The notes beneath the pieces are model-generated. The model had not been told where the DNA came from. It did no database searches and saw only the letters and a program-made list of their open reading frames with translations. DNA of 16,745 nt from CAVAWX01 sp963614215 (lineage in GTDB: Bacteria > Actinomycetota > Coriobacteriia > Coriobacteriales > QAMH01), in assembly GCA_963614215.1 (NCBI GenBank), contig CAVECB010000034.1, positions 1-16,745 on the forward strand, read 5' to 3'. The position numbers and the translations under genes were made by a program. Below are positions 15,300-16,745 of this stretch, in pieces; position 1 is the first letter of the stretch, and each line of letters opens with the position of its first letter.

Positions 15300-15302
15300 G
15301 CG

Positions 15303-16616
15303 CTAGTTCTTTCTCTTGAAGCGCAGGCGCACGGGCGTGCCTGCCAGCTCGAAACTTGCACGCAGGCGGTTTTCCAGATAGCGCTCGAAGTTCGCGTCCA
15401 CCAGCTCGGGGCAGTTCGCGAAGAAGGTGAAGCACGGCGGGCAGGTGCGCGTTTGCGTGACGTAGTTGATGCGCAGGCGGCGCTTGCCCTTCACGATGGT
15501 GTGCCCGAAATCGCGCAGCTCGGTGACGAGGCGGTTGAGCATCGCGGTGGGGATCTGCGCGTTGTAGGAGGCGTAGGCCGCGTCGATGGCATCCCAGACG
15601 CGGTGCACGGAGCGGCCGGTTTTTGCCGAGATGGAAATCATGGGCGCCCAGTCGATGAAGCCCAGGCCCTCGGCCACGTCCGCGCGCAGCTCGTCGCGCT
15701 TGTCGGGTCCCTCCACGAGGTCCCACTTGTTCAGCAGCACCACCACGGCGCAGCCGCGCTCGACGGCAAGACCGGCCACGCGCTGGTCTTGGTCGGTCAG
15801 CCCCAAGGTCGCATCCACCATCAATAGCACGACCTCGGCGCGTTCGATGGCGCGCAGCGAGCGCACAAAGCCGTAGTACTCGACGTCTTCGTCTATCTGC
15901 GATTTGCGGCGTATGCCCGCCGTGTCGACGATGGTGTAGCGCCGGCCGTCGTGCTCGACCGTGGTGTCGATGGCGTCGCGCGTCGTGCCTGCCACGTCGC
16001 TGACGATGGAGCGCTCGCCTCCCGAGAGACGGTTGGTGAGCGAGGACTTGCCCGCGTTGGGCCTGCCGATGATGGCGACGCGCACGGCGTCCGGGTCTTC
16101 GTCGTCGTCGCCGGCGTCGGGGGCAAAGGTGGCGACCACCGCGTCGAGCAGGTCGCCGGTGCCGTGCCCGTGCGCGGCCGAAACGGGCATGGGGTCGCCC
16201 AGCCCCAGGCTGAAAAACTCCCACAGCGCCTCCTCGTGCGCGGGGTTGTCGAGCTTGTTCACCGCAAGGAAGACGGGGGTGTCGGTCTTTTGCAGGGTGC
16301 GGGCGATCTGGGCGTCCTCGTCGGTCACGCCCGTCGTCGCGTCCACGAGAAAGATGATGCAGTCGGCCTGGCCGCAGGCCTCGAGCGCCTGGGTCGTGAT
16401 GGAGGTCTGGAAGCGGTCTTTGTCCGAGAGCGCCATGCCGCCCGTGTCGATAAGGGTGAAGGCACGCCCGTTCCAGTCGGCCTTGTGGTAGGAGCGGTCG
16501 CGCGTGACGCCGCGCATCTCGTGGACGATGGCGTCGGCGCGCTGCGTGATGCGGTTGACGAGGGTGGATTTGCCGACGTTGGGTCGGCCGACCACCGCGA
16601 CGATGGGAAGCGGCAT
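15303..16616 (-). CDS. der: Ribosome-assembly GTPase Der (EngA)
   Basis: Der is an essential tandem-GTPase protein for 50S subunit maturation. The 437-residue protein carries two G domains and a C-terminal KH-like domain. Domain 1 has GRPNVGKS (10-17), DTGG (57-60) and NKLD (120-123). Domain 2 has GRPNAGKS (184-191), DTAG (231-234) and NKWD (296-299). An acidic linker (DAGDDDEDPDA, about 167-177) joins them. The KH-like part ends with GTPVRLRFKRKN. The start is the ATG at 16616, because MPLPIVAVVGRPNVGKS begins as the family does and AAAGGT lies upstream. A GTG at 16649 would add 11 unsupported residues. It appears to be the first gene of the long minus-strand operon; plsY follows after 3 bases. 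Confidence 0.97.
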   Translation of the reverse strand: MPLPIVAVVGRPNVGKSTLVNRITQRADAIVHEMRGVTRDRSYHKADWNGRAFTLIDTGGMALSDKDRFQTSITTQALEACGQADCIIFLVDATTGVTDEDAQIARTLQKTDTPVFLAVNKLDNPAHEEALWEFFSLGLGDPMPVSAAHGHGTGDLLDAVVATFAPDAGDDDEDPDAVRVAIIGRPNAGKSSLTNRLSGGERSIVSDVAGTTRDAIDTTVEHDGRRYTIVDTAGIRRKSQIDEDVEYYGFVRSLRAIERAEVVLLMVDATLGLTDQDQRVAGLAVERGCAVVVLLNKWDLVEGPDKRDELRADVAEGLGFIDWAPMISISAKTGRSVHRVWDAIDAAYASYNAQIPTAMLNRLVTELRDFGHTIVKGKRRLRINYVTQTRTCPPCFTFFANCPELVDANFERYLENRLRASFELAGTPVRLRFKRKN

Positions 16617-16661
16617 GAAGGTACCTTTGCTGGTGAAATCGGTTTGCACGTGTCGCCTGCG

Positions 16662-16667
16662 ATTGTA
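16662..16667 (-). promoter_or_regulatory. Candidate -10 element upstream of der
   Basis: TACAAT on the minus strand, 45 bases before the der ATG, preceded by GCGC. No clear -35 is present at 16-18 bases. The same GCGCTACAAT string occurs on the plus strand upstream of rsmE (2599-2608). Confidence 0.35.
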
Positions 16668-16712
16668 GCGCAGATGCCCGCCCGCGCGGCGCTCGCACGC
16701 GGCGCTGCCTTG

Positions 16713-16733
16713 GCCGAAAAGCGCCGTTTCGGC
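16713..16733. repeat. Inverted repeat upstream of der
   Basis: GCCGAAA and TTTCGGC form a perfect seven-pair stem with a seven-base loop. An overlapping alternative pairs GCTGCC (16705-16710) with GGCAGC (16731-16736). No T-tract follows, so a terminator role is doubtful; it may belong to a neighbouring gene outside the window. Confidence 0.5.
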
Positions 16734-16745
16734 AGCGGGCGCACA

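Noticed and set aside
16617..16649. GTG start adding 11 residues to Der
   Set aside because: No ribosome-binding site of note upstream; the ATG at 16616 fits the family start and has AAAGGT.
14512..16698. 728-residue minus-strand open frame
   Set aside because: Same strand as der and plsY but a different frame; Arg-rich, no motifs, and it crosses the N gap.

Overview
The window is core chromosome from a high-GC Gram-positive bacterium. Several traits together suggest a gut-type Coriobacteriia relative (Eggerthella/Slackia-like): the Rho protein has a long Lys/Arg/Ala-rich N-terminal extension, the gene set looks anaerobic (rubrerythrin, PiT phosphate transporter, multiple SDR proteins), and a Streptomyces-like PHO box precedes the phosphate transporter. 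This assignment is inference from content and composition. No rRNA, tRNA, CRISPR array, transposase or phage gene was seen, and no gene set looks like a new multi-gene system. The assembly has two runs of N (1260-1343 and 14551-14672), both inside low-complexity coding sequence.

Layout. (1) 1-2607, minus strand: a transaldolase gene followed by rho, which runs off the left edge, behind a good sigma70-type promoter (2579-2607). (2) 2678-4876, plus strand: rsmE (16S rRNA U1498 methyltransferase) and mtaB (tRNA methylthiotransferase), 6 bp apart; this is an RNA-modification pair. (3) 4873-6141, minus: rubrerythrin and, downstream, an SDR-fold protein that has lost its catalytic residues; its stop codon overlaps the stop of mtaB. 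(4) 6211-7633, minus: a PiT phosphate transporter and a 76-residue two-helix membrane protein. A direct repeat GTTCACAT-N3-GTTCACAT lies just upstream of the transporter promoter and looks like a PHO box. (5) 7938-8699, plus: a classical SDR oxidoreductase with a clear intrinsic terminator. (6) 8838-16616, minus: a tightly packed run transcribed der > plsY > rpe > cysteine desulfurase > PHP phosphoesterase > nif3-like > zinc-ribbon protein > coaBC, ending in its own terminator. Three of its junctions are stop/start overlaps and two more are 3-4 bp gaps.

How the genes work together. The long run is a housekeeping operon: ribosome assembly (Der), phospholipid initiation (PlsY), pentose-phosphate epimerisation (Rpe), sulfur mobilisation, and coenzyme A synthesis (CoaBC). 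Transaldolase at the other end of the window belongs to the same pentose-phosphate pathway as Rpe. The more interesting observations are small: repeat-built disordered segments inserted in conserved proteins (Rho, MtaB, the Nif3-like protein, probably PlsY), an AT-hook-like motif in Rho, the PHO box, the catalytically dead SDR paired with rubrerythrin, and the small membrane protein paired with PiT.
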